6,230 bases of DNA from Bacteroidota bacterium (GTDB taxonomy: Bacteria; Bacteroidota; Bacteroidia; Flavobacteriales; Weeksellaceae). A program made the position numbers and the translations under genes. The stretch is from positions 1 through 6,230 of the forward strand of contig JAEZDQ010000189.1 in assembly GCA_023433225.1 (NCBI GenBank), given 5' to 3'. Shown here one piece after another: positions 5,445 to 6,230 of this stretch (the stretch's first letter is position 1; each line of letters begins with the position of its first letter). Under the pieces are notes generated by a model. That model was not told the DNA's origin, made no database searches, and saw only the letters and a list, made by a program, of their open reading frames with translations.

Positions 5445-5540
5445 ATAAATTTTATGAAATTACCCATTTTTCGGTCTATGATTATCAACAGTTTTCTCAC
5501 AAACAGGGCTTATCCATTCTGAATTTGTCTTTTGTAATCA

Positions 5541-6230
5541 TTAATATTCAGTTAATTGAAAAATATGTGAAATGATCTTTTTTTCCGCATCTGTCAATTG
5601 CTTTTGCCTTCTTTCCATCATCTTCTCGATGGCTTCATAGGATTTTTCCAAAGCGAATTTGCCCGAATCTTTACCTCCTCCCCAACTGAAGGAAGGGATG
5701 AATTTGGGCGGGAATCCCGCATCGAAAACATTGGCTGAAACACCAACAACCGTTCCCGTGTTGAATTGGGTGTTGATAGCCGACTTCGAATAATCGCCCA
5801 TTACCAACCCACAAAATTGCAAACCGCTGTCGATGTAATTCCGGGTTTCGTAATCCCATACTCTGATTTCCGAATAATTATTTTTTAAATTGGAAGTATT
5901 GGTATCCGCTCCTAAGTTACACCATTCGCCGATGACAGAATTTCCCAAAAAGCCGTCGTGTCCTTTGTTGGAATAACCCATTAAAATTGAATTATTAAGT
6001 TCTCCTCCTGCTTTGCAATAGGGGCCAATGGAAGTCCCGGGATAAATTTTCGCTCCCATATTCAGATTGGCACTTTCTCCTAAGGCGAAACTTCCCCGAA
6101 CCAACGAACCATCCATTATTTCAGCGTTTTTGCCGATATATATTGGCCCGGAACTGGCGTTGAGCAAAGCAAATTCTACGGTCGCACCTTCTTCCAGAAA
6201 TATATTTTCCGGATTCTTCACCCCATTGGT
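5541..6230 (-). CDS. GlmU-like putative sugar nucleotidyltransferase, C-terminal part
   Basis: The frame is open to the right edge, so the gene lacks its N-terminus here; 229 residues plus stop are seen. A GTG at 6221 is an internal valine (preceding residues T-N-G), not a start. The visible part is a left-handed beta-helix built of imperfect hexapeptide repeats: IYIGKNAEIMDGSLVRGSFALGESANLNMGAKIYPGTSIGPYCKAGGELNNSILMGYSNKGHDGFLGNSVIGEWCNLGADT. It then continues through GLVMGDYSKSAINTQFNTGTVVGVSANVF and ends in a charged helix (MMERRQKQLTDAEKKI). This matches the C-terminal half of the Bacteroidota 'putative sugar nucleotidyl transferase' family, whose missing N-terminal half is a nucleotidyltransferase domain. 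Family knowledge points to activating or acetylating a sugar phosphate for envelope glycans; the exact substrate is unknown. It precedes the CBS-like gene on the same strand with a gap of 131 bases and no obvious terminator, so read-through is possible. Confidence 0.85.
   Translation of the reverse strand, partial: TNGVKNPENIFLEEGATVEFALLNASSGPIYIGKNAEIMDGSLVRGSFALGESANLNMGAKIYPGTSIGPYCKAGGELNNSILMGYSNKGHDGFLGNSVIGEWCNLGADTNTSNLKNNYSEIRVWDYETRNYIDSGLQFCGLVMGDYSKSAINTQFNTGTVVGVSANVFDAGFPPKFIPSFSWGGGKDSGKFALEKSYEAIEKMMERRQKQLTDAEKKIISHIFQLTEY

Noticed and set aside
6219..6221. GTG as start codon of the GlmU-like gene
   Set aside because: The frame stays open to the window edge and the protein begins mid-fold; relatives have an N-terminal nucleotidyltransferase domain, so this is an internal valine codon.

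Overview
The window looks like chromosomal DNA from a member of the Bacteroidota, most likely Flavobacteriia. The evidence is moderate-to-low GC, A/T-rich leaders without Shine-Dalgarno sequences, TAnnTTTG-type -7 promoter elements, a DUF4397 lipoprotein with an SDD-type motif after the lipobox cysteine, and protein sequences that read like flavobacterial versions (GlmM starting MSLIKSISGIRGTIGG, a GlmU-like left-handed beta-helix protein, a CBS-like 'cysteine synthase'). The assignment is made from memory of family sequences, not from a search.

Layout, left to right: (1) the N-terminal 72 codons of a phosphohexomutase, probably phosphoglucosamine mutase GlmM, on the minus strand and cut by the left edge. 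(2) A divergent small GlsB/YeaQ/YmgE-type membrane protein on the plus strand. (3) A perfect-stem bidirectional terminator, then a complete dihydrolipoamide dehydrogenase gene (lpd) on the minus strand. (4) A divergent plus-strand gene for a two-repeat DUF4397 lipoprotein, probably exported. (5) A second bidirectional terminator. (6) Two minus-strand genes in tandem: upstream, a fold-type II PLP enzyme of the cysteine synthase/CBS family; downstream, a fold-type I PLP enzyme of the alpha-oxoamine synthase family (relatives: serine palmitoyltransferase, AONS, KBL). (7) The C-terminal 229 residues of a GlmU-like sugar nucleotidyltransferase on the minus strand, cut by the right edge.

The most interesting part is the tandem PLP-enzyme pair at about 3033-5409. 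An amino-acid beta-replacement enzyme next to an acyl-transferring alpha-oxoamine synthase in a flavobacterium suggests the first two steps of sulfonolipid (capnine) synthesis: making L-cysteate, then condensing it with a fatty acyl thioester. The CBS-like protein departs from canonical cysteine synthases at several active-site motifs, consistent with a changed substrate. This is an inference. The acyltransferase family is known from Flavobacterium, Chryseobacterium and Alistipes, while the proposed role of the CBS-like partner is the less settled part.

Three start codons deserve correction. The longest reading frames of the GlsB-like gene and the CBS-like gene begin at TTG codons lying inside TAnnTTTG promoter-like boxes. 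The longest frame of the alpha-oxoamine synthase begins at a GTG inside a terminator hairpin. In all three, an internal ATG gives a protein of normal family length. I see no mobile elements, CRISPR arrays, tRNA or rRNA genes, and no gene-free stretch longer than 300 bases.
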